From Theristus sp. LFF4_11 (lineage: Eukaryota > Nematoda > Chromadorea > Monhysterida > Xyalidae): a stretch of 64,000 bases of DNA. Shown here one piece after another: positions 1 through 12,500 of the stretch; position 1 is the first letter of the stretch, and each line of letters opens with the position of its first letter. A model generated the notes under the pieces. The model did no database searches. It saw nothing but the letters and a program-made list of their open reading frames with translations, and was not told where the DNA came from. Both the position numbers and the translations under genes were made by a program. The stretch lies in NCBI GenBank assembly GCA_030248135.1, contig JASANC010003903.1, positions 52,093 through 116,092 of the forward strand, read 5' to 3'.

Positions 1-484
1 GCAGCTGCACTGCTGGCCCTCGGTTGCGCCTCACTCAAATCAAACAAATGCCATGCCATTCCTCACATTCAGTGATCAACAGTGATGTATTTTTGTTTCA
101 GCAGTTTAAATACATCCACTGAAGACACATAACATGAGGAACGCAGGTTGCAGGTATCATTCAATCTGTGCCATCACATCACAACCAACATTGGTTTTTT
201 ATGTACGACGACGGCAAGCATTTGTCAATCTGAAAATCAAGCAAAAAACCATTTTAAAAAATTAAAAACCAAAAGAAAAACAAGCAAATAACATCAAATT
301 TAAAGAAAGTGGAATCATAAAAAACCTCCAGTTTTTTCCCTTTCAGTTTTATACCAAATCAAACAAAAACAGTCTTCAAATCAAATACAATCCATCCAGT
401 CCACTCAACAATGGTCGTCGCCTTTTCTTTCTTATCGTGTTCTGTCAATTTCTCTCATTCTTCTCTACCTCTCTTACTTCCAGG

Positions 485-595
485 CTTTTGCAAACTCAAG
501 TAAAACAATTTATTTTTCAAATTTAATTTCTAGAGCGTGTTTTATTTTACGCTTTTTGAATAAAGTAGGCAAACCTAACCCTAGTCCCGTCCCGT
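485..595 (+). repeat. Diverged direct repeat, copy 1
   Basis: This copy shares TTTGCAAACT, TTTCTAGAGCG and then GCTTTTTGAATAAAGTAGGC with the copy near 1410-1540. Both copies end in runs of TCCCG (TCCCGTCCCG). The same TCCCG motif fills the element at 35921-36080, so all three may belong to one repeat family. Confidence 0.7.
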
Positions 596-1409
596 AATGC
601 TTCTTTATTCAAAACGCACGCGCACGGGCATCGGCATCGCACCTGCACTTTCCAATGAGCATGCAGCACACGCTCCGACCCTTACTTTTACACATGCTCC
701 GGTCATAGGTGGTTAGGAAAAACACCTAAGCGTCCCGAACAATCACTGCACACAGCAAGGAGCAATGAAACGTCAATTTTTCTGAAACTAGGAATGAAAC
801 GGAATATGCTTTATATTTTGAAAATCGGTTCGAACTTCATTCGCCATTTTAATCACTATCCACGCTGCCGAGCAGCTGAACGATCAAACGAACGATCTTT
901 ATCTGCCCAATCTGACTGTTGTGCAGGCGTTTGACCGGTTGTGCTCCCGCAAATCATTCAGTCGATCTTGAGCCAGTTGAGCCCAGACGTTTGACGTTTG
1001 CTTCTGTTCGAACTAAAATTTGACGCTGCAAGTTGCAGTCGCTGACGTCAGACCCGTTTTGAAGTTGAAGATTCAATTTGGCAAGAGGAAGGGAGTTGCC
1101 AAGCGACTCGTCTGTGATTGACTTGGGATTAGTGTTCACTTCATCTGAGGTTCTTTTACTTCCTCAGTTCAGCAACTCCGCCGACGACATCACAAGACTC
1201 ACTCCACTTCCTGCCACTTCCTCCACTCAGCGTCCACCCCATTCCCATCGCCGTGAATTTGTTTCACTCTCACCCGCAACACCCGTCACCTCGCCCACTC
1301 CCTGGAATTTCGCCCACCCTGTTCCATTTCTGTTTACCTTGCTCTTGATTCATTCCAGTGCCTATCCGTTTGAGATCCATCGTCGTAAATTTTTGTTTCG
1401 TTTATTTTC

Positions 1410-1540
1410 AGTCATTTGCAAACTGAACAAGTACAATAACCAACACAAAATTAAAATTTCTAGAGCGCGTTATATTCTACGCTTTTTGAATAAAGTAGGC
1501 AAACCGTCCCGTCCCGACCCGAATTCAAAAAAAAACCCTG
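1410..1540 (+). repeat. Diverged direct repeat, copy 2
   Basis: This is the second copy of the repeat described at 485-595. The block up to GAATAAAGTAGGCAAAC is well conserved and is followed by GTCCCGTCCCGACCCG. It lies about 180 bases upstream of the NOSIP start codon. Confidence 0.7.
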
Positions 1541-1721
1541 AGCCCCCCGCCCGACCCGGGATCGGATCGGGCACCCCTTCGCCTGCCGTTTTTCTTGCAT
1601 GATCGGTCGAACTTTTTTGTGTAAAACGCGCGAATTCCCTTGCCAAAGAAAAACGCAAAAGGCACGTAAAAACAAAAAGGGACGTAAAAAACGAAAGAAA
1701 CCCTGTTAGCAAACATTCATA

Positions 1722-4700
1722 ATGCCGGGCCGACGTCACGGAAAGAATCAGACGGCGAGCAGCGTTTATTCATATCAGGAGCGCAAGAAAGACGCGGAAC
1801 AATCCGGTTTTGGAACGTTGCACGCCAGATTGGGAGCTGACTCCGTCCGTAAGTGTCAAAATTGAGCTCTTTTTCTGTTTTTATTCTTGGCAACGGCAAG
1901 TTTCAACTGCAAAGTGAATGCAGTTTTCTTTGTAAATGGGTCGTGGTGTGGGCGTGGTCGTGGTTGACCTGTCAAACAAACAACGGGCCCGCCTTGGGTT
2001 CGTTGGTGGATGGGTTTTACGAAGCTCAATGGAGCTAATGTCAGTAGTTTTTGCTTTTTGTTCATGATTAATGATTGTAACATGCACTGACGTTTACATG
2101 CACTACACATACACTGAGCTTCATAAAACTGAGCCCGGACGAACGAATGTTGCGATTTTCAAAAGAAAATGCACAAAAAAGTCTCTTCTCAGGTGAGTTC
2201 GACTGCTGCTGTCTGACGTTGCAGCCGTGTCGAAATCCGGTGATCACACGCGATGGCTGGCTGTACGACAAGGAGGCGATACTGGAGTACATTCTGCGCC
2301 AGAAGAAGGAGAACCAGCGCAAGTTGAAAGAGTTTGAGAAGCAGCAGGAACGAGATGAGGTTCGGGTTTTGACAATGCCGTTGTTGAGATAGTTATGTTT
2401 GGATGGGAATGGGATGCCTATGGTTTTTTAGTCCTTGTTTCTGTACTGTTTGTCCTTGTGTGGGTGTCATGGGCTTTTTTGTTCTGTAAATTCTGTAGAG
2501 GTTAGAGTTGGGAACAACGTGTATTGTGTAATTACATGCAATTATATTGACTATATAACCTATGATTATCTGTGATGAGTGTGCAGTTTATTCTTATTCC
2601 TGTCGTAATCATCCTATAATCGTCCTAATCAGCGTTCATCCTAATAAAAACCCTTTCTTTAGTTATTCCAGTCTAAAGGAGGAGCGTGCACTTTCGCTAG
2701 CATTTTGCTTTGCCTTGCCGACAGGAATCACAATGGGAAAGTTGCTGGAAATGCATAACATAATGTGCAGGAGCACGACTGTTGCAGTATCAACCAAGAA
2801 ATCCAATGGGCAAAGCCAGACCATGCATGACTAGTCAGTGTTTGTTTGCTGATGTCTTCGAAGTGCATGATGTCGCATATGCACAGCAGCGTGAAGAAAA
2901 ACCAAGGATTTCACTGTTTTTTTCAATTTCCCGAATTTCAGGAAGAGCAACGCGAGACGGAACGCCAGGAGAAAGCGAAACGAGTGCAACAGTTCAAGGC
3001 GCACGAGGCGACGCCGGCGCACATCGGATCGTTCGACGACGAGGAGGCGGAGCTGAGGGCGGCCGCTTCGACGAGCCTGGGTGAAATGGGCGCCGTCGTG
3101 TCCAACATGGCCGGTCTGTGTTCTGTGCTATTCTGCCCTTTTCAAGGGGCATTCATGAAGCAGTATTTAGTAAACTCAATCATAGCTATGGTTTAAAACA
3201 CCGCTACGCGTCGGCGTCACTAAATACTGCTTTTCAGGAATGCTGCCACAGTGTCCAGACAAGCGTGCAAGGAATGGCTTTCATAGACGTTATAGCGCGG
3301 CCCTGAAAAAATGCGGCTATTAGATTAGCTAGAAAATTGCGTTCATGTGTTATAAACTGGCATAACTAAACGCGTTTTAATGGTGAATTTTTTTGGTAGC
3401 CCCGTTTGCTCTGTGAGAGTCGAATTCTTGTTTTTTTGGATGCCGTTTTTGCCGGCCTGTTTTTCATGCGTATTGTTCTCATTCATGGAGTACTGTCAAG
3501 CAGATTCGTTTTTCCTTCTGCTCGCTCTTTTGCACGTTTTTTAAGAGCGGTAATCAGTGACACATACAGAACACAACAAACCCTTGTTTTATGCTTCCAT
3601 ATTGAACCATAAAATGCAAGAAAAATTCCTATTTTTCGCTTTTTTAGGTGGCCGAAAACGTCAATTGCCAAGCTTTTGGCTGCCGTCACAGTTGCAACAG
3701 GCGAAAGCGTCCAGAATTGAAAAGCCAGTTTGTTCCAATCCAATCCCTTTTCAATAGTTGGAGTTACATGTCGTTTTCTGGAAGAAAACTTTTAGTTCTC
3801 TTGTTCTTTCTCAATCCATTGAACCACCAACAAATAATTAATTCCAACAAACCCCCACCATTGATTCAGGATCAAAAGGTCTACTGTCCGATGAGCAAGA
3901 AACCGCTGAAGCTGAAAGATTTGATTCCGGTGAATTTCACGCCGATGAAAAGCGACGAGACATTTCGACAGAATGTCGTCGCGCAGAAGGTATCAGAGCG
4001 ACGGGGTTTTTTGCTCGGTTTTCAATTCCTGTTTTTTTAAGATCCGGCCTTTGTGACAGCATCAAGAACTTCAATTAAGATATTCTCAAACCTGACAAGA
4101 TCAGAAATCAAAATGTGATTTTTTTGTTGTGATAACGTAAATGGCATAACAAGGGAACCGGTTTCTCTTCTGCAGGGGCGGGTTTACGGAGAAAGTAACG
4201 TTTTTTTGTTGCGATTTGTCACGCAGGTGCGCTACATGTGTCCCATAACGCACGACGCGCTCACCAACGCAACGCAGTGTGCAGTGCTCAAGAAATCGTG
4301 GGTCGTTTTTTTGTATTGTCGTAATTTTGTCAAAATCATTTGCTGCAAGTTTGGTTGGCATGGGGAATACTACCGGTTGTTGTGAAAAAAGGTTTCTTTT
4401 TGTTTTTTGCAAAGAACCGGTTTTACCTCAATTTTTTTTGGAAATTGTGGTTGTTGAAAACTATTGGACGGTGATATCGCATTATTGAATTTTGCAAAAC
4501 TGAAAAAAATAAGTCTGTCAAGCGGAATTGAACTCTGATTAAAAACGGTAGTTTTAACTGTTTCTGATCGGTTCCGAGGGTCAAGTTCTTGTAACTGGGT
4601 GTTGAGGAAGAGCTTAGAAATAAAACGGAATTTCCCTGGAAGCAACTAATTGCTTTTCACTTTGACATTCGCAGCGGCCACGTGATCACGATGGACGCGC

Positions 4701-4858
4701 TGAATCGAATCATAAAAAAGGACTGGATCGATCCGTCGAACGATCAACGCGTTGAAGAGGACGACATCATCATAATGCAACGCGGCGGCACCGGTTTCGC
4801 GGCGACCAATAAGAACATCGAGGCGAAACTGGTCAGGCCTGTCATGGAGCTGCAGTGA
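1722..4858 (+). CDS. NOSIP: Nitric oxide synthase-interacting protein homologue (zf-NOSIP / U-box E3 ligase)
   Basis: There are seven coding exons: 1722-1848, 2193-2359, 2942-3113, 3648-3727, 3870-3989, 4227-4297 and 4675-4858. They total 306 aa, against about 301 aa in human NOSIP. The start is supported by the family N-terminus (RRHGKNQTASSVYSYQERKK). A first RING/U-box-like half follows with FDCCCLTLQPC and ITRDGWLYDKEAILEYIL. Next comes a charged coiled segment rich in Glu, Arg and Lys, the conserved LPSFWLPS motif, and a second U-box-like half (VYCPMSKKPL, YMCPITHDALTNAT). The C-terminus is typical of the family (IIIMQRGGTGFA). In other animals NOSIP is a nuclear/cytoplasmic E3 ubiquitin ligase that binds nitric oxide synthase and is also recovered with spliceosomes. 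The third intron carries a small palindromic repeat. All junctions keep frame. Confidence 0.95.
3148..3247. mobile_element. Short palindromic MITE, family C, copy 1 (NOSIP intron 3)
   Basis: The ends are inverted copies of GGCATTCATGAAGCAGTATT, so the whole element of about 100 bases can fold into a hairpin. Its right end reads CACTAAATACTGCTTTTCAG before the terminal GAATGC. Four further copies occur at 40308, 57644, 58836 and 60808. The compact palindrome without an ORF indicates a non-autonomous DNA element; its mobilising transposase is unknown. Confidence 0.8.
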
Positions 4859-5453
4859 TTAGTGGCTGCGATTGTTTCGCACATCACTGATGAGGCCACC
4901 CCCTTCTGCATATGATGTTGGTCAGGCCGAAAAGCAGAGAACCATCCTACAACTTGGTTGAGTTTTTGTTGTTATTTGGTCTGAAGTCCCGGTCTGAAAA
5001 TGTATTGCATAAACACATGTAAACGCTGCCACAATATTGTGGTCAATATTCTATGTGCATATTTGTTCTTTTCTGTGCTCATTCGTTGCACCAGGACTTC
5101 AAACTATCGATTGGTGTATTTTTGCTGTGCTGTATTCTGGTAGTTGGTGTTTTTCCTGTATATCTTCTTTGCTGTTCAACAATTTGATTGTAATTGCAAC
5201 TTCATTTATGAGTGTTTTGTAGCATAAAAAGGATTTCTGTTCTGTGTGTCGGCTTGGTTAATTCACTGCATGAGTTTGGTTCACTCCAAAGCGTCGTTGA
5301 AAAACGACGTTTATTTTCAAAGTGGTGTCCAGAAAAGCCCGTTTTGTTTTATTCACCGTTTCGCCGCGTTTTTGTTGTGTACATGCTGGTGGTGATGACA
5401 GCCAACCATTTCAATTCTTACAGCCAATCAGCGAGGCGCACTCGTAATAAAAA
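4859..5453 (+). other. NOSIP to SNRNP40 spacer
   Basis: This spacer contains the NOSIP 3' UTR and the SNRNP40 5' region. A 3'-splice-like site (TTCTTACAG, about 5415-5423) lies about 30 bases upstream of the SNRNP40 start codon. It could be a cis acceptor for a 5' UTR intron or a spliced-leader acceptor. A CCAATCAG motif follows it directly. No other gene is seen. Confidence 0.5.
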
Positions 5454-8400
5454 ATGCCCGACGACTTCAAACGACCCGGGCTGCCGTTGGCTGTGGTCGC
5501 GCAGCCCGCGAAGCGTCAGAGGATGGACGTCGTCGCTGCTGGTGGAGGACCACAGTCATCGGTACTGGGGGGGGGGGGGGGTGTCGCCAGTAAAAGTGTT
5601 TGGAGAATTTCTTGAGAAAATATAATTGCGTTGAAAAGTTCCGCAAATTTTTCCGGTGCTACCACTGAAAGTGTTCTATTATATTTTTGCTCAATTTATT
5701 CATGCTTTTCGGTGTCAAGAGGAGAAGGCCCACTGAGCAATGGGAGTTTGATAGAAAGTGAAAGTTACCCTGGTTTTAGGACAACTGAGGTTTGTTTTGT
5801 TGGCCTGCTATTCCTCTTCTGTTGGCTGGGTCAAACTGCAAAGAGGCATCATCAAACAACTTGGTTGATTTAATCGTATAAATTTCATTAATTTTCCGTC
5901 ACTTGCATCTTGAATTTTGAATTCATTCAGATCCCGCGCACGTCGAACCTCCAAGCGCCGATCATGCTGCTGCAGGGCCACGAGGGGGAAATCTACGCGG
6001 GTCGATTCAGTCCGGATGGCTCGTGCTTAGCGTCGGCCGGGTTTGACATGAAGATTTGTGCGTGAAATTTTGGACAAAAAAAGATTTTCATGGTATTTGG
6101 GAATTATTGTGCTGATTGGTTGTTGTTTTTTCGACGAAAGATCCGTTTCATTCTGTTCGGGACATGGGATTCACTTCACATGAATTTCGGTTGTCTAGTT
6201 TATGGCGTTCAGAGCGATTACTTTTGCCCAACTTGCGCGTTTGTAATTGTTGCTCACAAACTTTTGCCAGTTCTCTGGAACGTCTATGGCGACTGCGAGA
6301 ATTTCTCGGTCATTCCGGGGCACACGGGCGCGATCATGCAGCTGGCGTTCACAACGGACAGCGGGTAGGAAACAACAACGTTTAGGGTTTTGTTGTTCTT
6401 GTTTTTTTTGCGGCAATATCGAACGATGAGATGACAACATGTGACACATTGACTGATGTGTGCCGCCAGTGTGTTTCACTGTTCATTGCAACGTGAATTG
6501 GCATTTTGGCTTCTCACTGATTGGATGAAGCGATTACCAGTGTGGTGCGTGCAATCAGCACGTCAGAAAAAGTGTTGTAGCACTGTCCAAAACGCATCCA
6601 ACTTGCACACGCAAACCTCAACAAAACAGATATACCTTGATTGAGTTATTGATCGAACTTGACTTTCCAAATTATAAAATCAAAAAAATCAGAATCGAAA
6701 AAACGAAAAATATCGCAGTATTCTAATCTCGTGTTCGACGGATCGCACGGTGCGCACGTGGGACATGACGACTGGGGCGTGCGTCCGCAAACTGAAGGGG
6801 CACACGTCGTTCGTGAATGCGGTCGAGGTCGCCAGACGAGGCCCGCCGATCATGTGCAGCGGCAGTGATGACGGCTCGGTCAGGGTGAGTGGGGGGGAGG
6901 GGGCGCAAGCGGTTTGGTTGGAGTGAAGTGTGAGCGTTGATTGATTGCGTTGCTTTGTGTCGTCTGTGTGCTGTGTCTCGAACTCAAATCGAACTCACTA
7001 CTGGGTCGTTTTTTTGTGTTTTTATTCTTTAACCGGTTGCGACAATTTATTTCCGTCGTTTCGGTGTCCTTTTCAGTTTAGAGATAGCTTTGACACAGTT
7101 TCATTCTAGGTTTTTTTTTAATGTGCATCATAATTTCTTTTGTTTAGTTCTGACAGTTTTGCCGCGATTTCCACGATTACTTGTTGGTTGTAGCACTTAT
7201 CGTTTCTTGGTGTTCATGATTCCAGGTGTGGGACCCACGGCAGCGCAACGCGACGCACACACTGCAGAGCACGTACCAGGTGACGGCCGTGACGTTCAAT
7301 GACACCGCTGACTCGGTCATTAGTGGCGGCATCGACAACGAACTCAAGGCTGGTGATAGCTGCACGATGATTGGCTGCATTTGGATGAAGAGCGACGCTG
7401 ATTGGTCGTTTGGGAATGAGGCCGACAAAATGTTTTTTTCCAAGAACGTGTGTTAATACAGTCGAACTTTCAATTATAGGCAATCAGCTTGTTGGTTGGT
7501 GATTATAGGCAAGTTGGTGATCACATGATGCATGCTTTCTGTGCGGAGGTTCCTGTGGAGGTGGTGGAGACTGTCCTGCACAGAAAGCATGCGACACGTG
7601 ATTTCGATGATTACCAACCAATCAGCGGATTCCCAATATAATTTAGAGCTCGACTGTAGAGAGCTGCACTGGCGGTGCCGTCATCCTCCGCGGGGGGGAT
7701 CGAACCCTGGCGTTTTTGTTTCAAGGCGAGCGATACAGGCATTCGGTCATACGAACCGGTGCCTGGTAATCCTTTTCCAAACCAAAGATGCTCACACAGA
7801 TGTGGGATCTGCGCAAGGTCGCCGAGGCCTACCGTATGCCGGGCCACGTCGACACGGTCACCGGCCTCGCGTTGAGCCCCGATGGCTGTCACGTGCTGTC
7901 GAACTCGATGGATCTGACCGCGCGCATCTGGGACGTGCGCCCGTTCGCGCCACAGCAACGCTGCGTGAAACTGATGTCCGGGCACGCGCACAACTTCGAG
8001 AAGGCATGTGAACGAGCTGTTCGTGTGAACGAACGAACAGTGATTTTGGCGTTGTTTGTTTAGCCAGGGCTAACCCAGAAAACACGTACAGAACGCCGTC
8101 GAGTAGCGCGCATGCACTTCAGTGCCAAATATAACTGAACCTGAAAACGAGAAGCAATGTTTCACGTACAGTGTGCTTGGTAAATTGGTCAGTTTTTCGT
8201 AGAATACAGAGCGCGCGAAGAATGAACGGAATCGGAATCGCAAGCAGGAGCACATGTTTAGCCACAAATAAGAGTAGGTATTTGATTTTAACCAAACTCG
8301 ATACACATTCGTTCTTCATACTGCTCTTCGTTTCGCATGCTCTGCATTCTGCGGAGCAAAAGTGACAGGTTTTTGTAACGAACATACACCGAAGTTTATA

Positions 8401-9130
8401 GCCTATCCAAGTAGCTGATTGGTTGGTTGGTGGTCACGTGATGCATGCATTCTATGCCAACTCCGCCTCGACAGCAATCGATGCACGGAATGCATACATC
8501 AACCAATCAGCTAGTTTGGCCATGTCTTAGAGTTTATCGACTGTACTTCAGAATCTCCTGCGCTGCGGTTGGTCGCCGGACGGGCACCGCGTGACGTGCG
8601 GCTCGGCGGATCGTTACGTGTACGTCTGGGAGGTGAACACGCGACGCATCATGTACAAGCTGCCCGGCCACCAGGGATCCGTCAATCAGACCGACTTTCA
8701 TCCGAACGAACCCATTCGTTGGTTTCTTTTGATGCTTTTTTGGGTTTTTTTTTCAATCGGAGTGTGGATGACTGGTGGACAAGTTGCGGATCGGTTTTAT
8801 GCGGGATCAGTTTTTGGATACACATACGCGGAGTTTGGCTGGCTGTTTGTTGTGTTGTTGCCGTTACCACGGAAAGGTATTGCACCACATCTATCATCTG
8901 CTGACCTGATGCAATTAGGATCGGCAAAAGACATTCCTTTTTTTGATTTTCCGTAACACAATCCTAGGTGGAACCTCTGGTTAATCAGAACATTGCATGT
9001 CGTCTTTTAGTGTATTTTGCGTGTGTTCTGATTGCAGGATTCAAAATGGAATTGAAACAATATTTTTTGTATTTTTTTAGTCCTTTCCGCTGGCAGCGAT
9101 AAGAAGATCTACCTTGGTGAAATTCAATGA
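5454..9130 (+). CDS. SNRNP40: U5 snRNP 40 kDa WD40-repeat protein
   Basis: There are eight coding exons: 5454-5561, 5931-6057, 6271-6364, 6719-6884, 7226-7348, 7800-8003, 8552-8717 and 9081-9130. They total 345 aa, against 357 aa in human. After a short basic N-terminus (PAKRQRMD) come seven WD40 blades. Diagnostic segments include QAPIMLLQGHEGEIYAGRFS, LWNVYGDCENF, LKGHTSFVNAVEVARRGP, TAVTFNDTADSVISGGIDNE, IWDVRPFAP, AHNFEKNLLRC and the ending KKIYLGEIQ. The protein is a core component of the U5 and tri-snRNP particles, working beside Prp8 and Brr2. Two introns appear to use GC rather than GT donors (AAG|GCTGGT at 7349, AAG|GCATGT at 8004). Introns 5 and 6 hold MITE insertions, the second ending a few bases before the acceptor of exon 7. 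Confidence 0.96.
7459..7656. mobile_element. Palindromic MITE, family A, copy 1 (SNRNP40 intron 5)
   Basis: The element begins CAGTCGAACT and ends in GCTCGACTG, and it is flanked by TA on both sides, the hallmark of Tc1/mariner-type insertion. Inward of the ends are the inverted blocks CTTGTTGGTTGGTGAT / ACCAACCAATCAG and GCATGCTTTCTGTGC / GCACAGAAAGCATGC. There is no ORF. The family recurs at least ten times in the window. Confidence 0.85.
8062..8118 (-). mobile_element. Fragment of the tRNA-derived SINE (3' part only)
   Basis: The sequence TAGCCAGGGCTAACCCAGAA followed by GTACAGAACGCCGTCGAGTAG matches the 3' body of the SINE copies at 52362, 56398 and 58344. The tRNA-like promoter half is missing. 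It lies in SNRNP40 intron 6. Confidence 0.75.
8387..8543. mobile_element. Palindromic MITE, family A, copy 2 (SNRNP40 intron 6)
   Basis: The core has the inverted blocks GTAGCTGATTGGTTGG and CAACCAATCAGCTA, with ATGCATGCATTC / GGAATGCAT inside. The right end is TTATCGACTG followed by TA. This end is only eight bases from the exon 7 acceptor (AG at 8550-8551), so the splice site directly follows the element. Confidence 0.75.
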
Positions 9131-9558
9131 TAATAGTTGTCAATTGCTGTTATTTTCTTGTTTTTTGGCAAGTAAACTTTGTTGTTTTGCCTCTCTGACT
9201 CTGATAATTTTATAACTCTTCTGTTTGTGTGTTGTGTTGCTGATTTCGTAAATTGCTAGCGTGTTTGGTGGATGAATAAAATGTTCACAGATAAAAATTG
9301 GGCGGACTATGTTCTTCTTACCGTTTTACAATATGGTTTTTGGCTGAACCGATTGATCTTTCTTTCCTGAGTTTCATTCGGCGCAAATCGGAAAGTCGAT
9401 TGAATGAAATGGACAACTCATATCATGCCTTCAGGTCAGGCATAGATTTCAACATGCAACACTGATTGGTTGTGTGCCGTGTGTAGGAATTTGAACCGAC
9501 CGCTGATTGGCTGCAGCAGTTTTCTAGAAGTCAAGCTACAGGATTAGAGAAGTCTGGC
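9131..9558 (+). other. SNRNP40 to LIPT1 spacer
   Basis: This spacer is AT-rich (3' UTR of SNRNP40) and then carries two isolated CTGATTGG motifs near 9463 and 9500. An in-frame stop at 9484 bounds the LIPT1 reading frame upstream of its first ATG. No additional gene is seen. Confidence 0.5.
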
Positions 9559-12500
9559 ATGCCAAAGTCATGTGTGTCAAAGGCAACTGTCTGGCTGTCG
9601 CGTTGCACCAGCATTTACCGCAATCTGGCGTTTGAACACGAATTGTACTCGAAAACTGATTGGTCGCATCAGGATGCGCTGCTAATTTGGAGGTGTGTGT
9701 CCTTTTCTGTCTGTTCTGTTCGTTTCTTTTACAACAAAACGATGCTTGGTTGGCACTTTTTGAATTGAACGTGTTGATTGGGCAATTAAACATAATACAA
9801 CCAATCAGCTTGCTTGATGGAAATTTGTTTTTGTTTTGTTCACTTGCAGATTTGTTTTCCTTGTGGGCGTGAGATCTGGACACTTACGCACAGACAAAAA
9901 AAATGTGCAACAATTTGAACATGGCGCAGCACCTGCGCGCATGACAGCTTATCAAGTGTCTGTCATTCATTGTTCAAACTACCATTTTCCAGTAACACCC
10001 CCGCCGTGGTGATTGGTCGTCATCAGAATGTGTGGGCGGAAACTGACCTACCGTACCTGGCCAGCAAGGTCAGTGTATCGAACTAGAGTTGCCACGGTAG
10101 GCCTTTTTTGGTCACGGTACGGTTTACGGTTTGAGATGCAATTTTTTTCACGGTTTCGGTACGGTACGGTAAATTGAAAAGCTCAACGGTACGGTTTTCG
10201 GTACGGTTTGAAAATTTTAAAATCGCACGGTACGGTTTTCGGTACGGTTACCGTGGATTTTGAATTTACACGGGCGGTAAACCGTATTTTTACGGTTTGA
10301 AAATTAAAAAGTTTTAAAATGCACTGTGCTTCACTTTTTGTTTCTCTCTGTGCTATTTTGTTGTGTTGTATGTCGCCGTTCTCGTTCAGTCAGACAAGCA
10401 ATGGAAGCGGCAGTGGGACAAAAACAAAACACAAACTTACACCATCTACCTACACCATAGCAAGAGTACAGGAAGACCCAACCGAAACCTAAATCTACCA
10501 CATCACAAGGTGGACCAGCACAGCACCAGAGTCAGACCAGCTGAACCAACCCTGCGCTGCGTAAGGTGTGAAATCAAGATAATAAAGAAACAAATTGCAT
10601 AGTGAATGGAGTTCAGTTGATGTGTGGACGCGGCGGGTGTGATTTTACGAATACGGAGATACGATCTGCCTGCGCTGCGTGCAATAATAATAAACGATTT
10701 TGAATTTACGCCATTGCAACAAGCTACATTATTAATCGCCAAAGGGTTTGTTTTGCTCAACCAACATTACAGAACAGAGACAGTGAGCTCAGCTCGACTC
10801 ACACATTTAACGGTGAACGGTGACGGTCCACCACTGCTCCACTCAGCACATACATTTATTTTTATTCATATGCCACATACATATTCCTTTTCCTTTTCCT
10901 GGAAATGAAACCGATTCGTTGTCGTACTGTTCGTTGTGGTAGCGGTGGTGAGCTGAGTCCTGAGAGCGAGGCGACAAAACAGCATTGACTGTGGAAAATC
11001 ATATGTTCATTAGTGAAACGCTAGTCAGCTGGCAGGTACACGGCTGTTGTTGCGGGACGCGGGTGGCTAGCTGAAAGATTCAGTTACCTTCAACGTTCTT
11101 TTTTGTAGTAATACTATGCACGCACACTGCAAAACAGTTTTTTGCTCTTTTACGTTCGTTTTTTACGTGTCTCTTTCAGTGATATGTAAATGTGTGCACT
11201 GTGCAGTGCAGTTACAAGCCCAGAAACACTGTTTTTATGCTGCGGTTGTTTATTTTATTTGTGGTCGTCTTGATCTTGAACTTGAGTAATGAGTAATGCC
11301 AAACAAAACAAGTAATGCATGCCCCGGCCGGATTGCGGAACACGGCACGGCATGACGGACCGCATACTTTCATTCTGTTGCAAACTGAAGTGGCCAGCGG
11401 CCACACGGCCACCTGCGCCACCACACCAAGACTCGCCACCGTGTAGTTATTAGCTTCCTATTAAAGTAAATTCATCTGTGGAAATAACTTTTAATTCTAG
11501 GTGCAGCAAGAGATTAACTAGCACTGTATTTTGCTTTGAGCGACGCTTCATTCGTACCCACGTTCTGTTCTTATGACGTTATGACATGTTACCTGTGCGT
11601 TGAAATTTAATTGAGTCGAACAACCATGCCCAATCAAAATCAGACAATGGACTTCGATTTTTAAGTGCTTTTCAAACGTTTCAAATGTTTGTTTCAAGCT
11701 TTTCGATTAGGTGTCAATTCTATGTCAAAGATGATTCTTTTATAACTCTGTTTCGCTAATTTTGCAATCGTTGACAATTTTTTTAAGCTATTTGAATTTG
11801 CTGCCCCCGTTTGTTCTCGGTTAGTTAAGTTAAACTTGGTTAAAGTGAAGTCGTTCCCGTTAGACTTTTTCTGCGTGACATAAACATGTTTAAACGTGAC
11901 TTGATTGTTTGACAACTTCATTTTTCAAAGTAGCTAAGTTTGACCCGAAGAGGCCCCTTTATTTTTTATTTTACAGAACTGGCCGGGAATCGATACCCGT
12001 TTATTTGCACAATCCCATTTGTGTTTTTTATGCCCGCTTTTGCACAAAAATGTTTTTTAAACAATATTATTTCAGTTTCTACTGTTTAAAAATTGCAAAT
12101 TTGTGTTCACCAAAATTTTGCTTTTTGAAAGTCACAGAATTTTAGTTAAAATCTTGTAAAAACTGCTGTTTGTTTAGTGTTCTCACAGTCACAATCGATC
12201 TTCATGACCTGTTTTATTGTCATTAATTATTAATTAGCGCGTGTTTTATTTTAGTTTTTTAGTATACACCAAAAAAACTAAAAAATAATGTGAAAGCCGT
12301 TGATTTTTACAACGGCACAAAAAAACAAATAAAATTTTTATGTATCCGTGGGACATGCAACCTATATGATACCAACGAAAAATCAAACGCACGCCACGCC
12401 ACACACAGCGCACGCACACAAAAAAAGCTTGGTCAAACCGTCAATTTTGGAAAAAATACGACGGTTTCGGTACGGTTTGCCAAAATTTTGCCACGGTACG

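Larger units (their letters stand above)
1..1721. other. Upstream region of NOSIP, no gene recognised
   Basis: No convincing coding exon is visible here. The region holds two diverged copies of one sequence (about 485-595 and 1410-1540) and pyrimidine-rich stretches. A plus-strand open frame of 174 codons at 1078-1602 is rich in Ser, Pro and Thr and runs through one of the repeat copies, so I do not call it a gene. The promoter and 5' UTR of NOSIP are presumably in the right part. Confidence 0.5.

Noticed and set aside
1078..1602. Plus-strand open frame of 174 codons upstream of NOSIP
   Set aside because: Low-complexity Ser/Pro/Thr content, overlap with a repeat copy and no recognisable domain; an open frame in pyrimidine-rich DNA is a simpler explanation.
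10363..10908. Transposase remnants inside the 2.6-kb hAT-like element
   Set aside because: The two short open frames (79 and 94 codons) show no hAT dimerisation or catalytic motifs.
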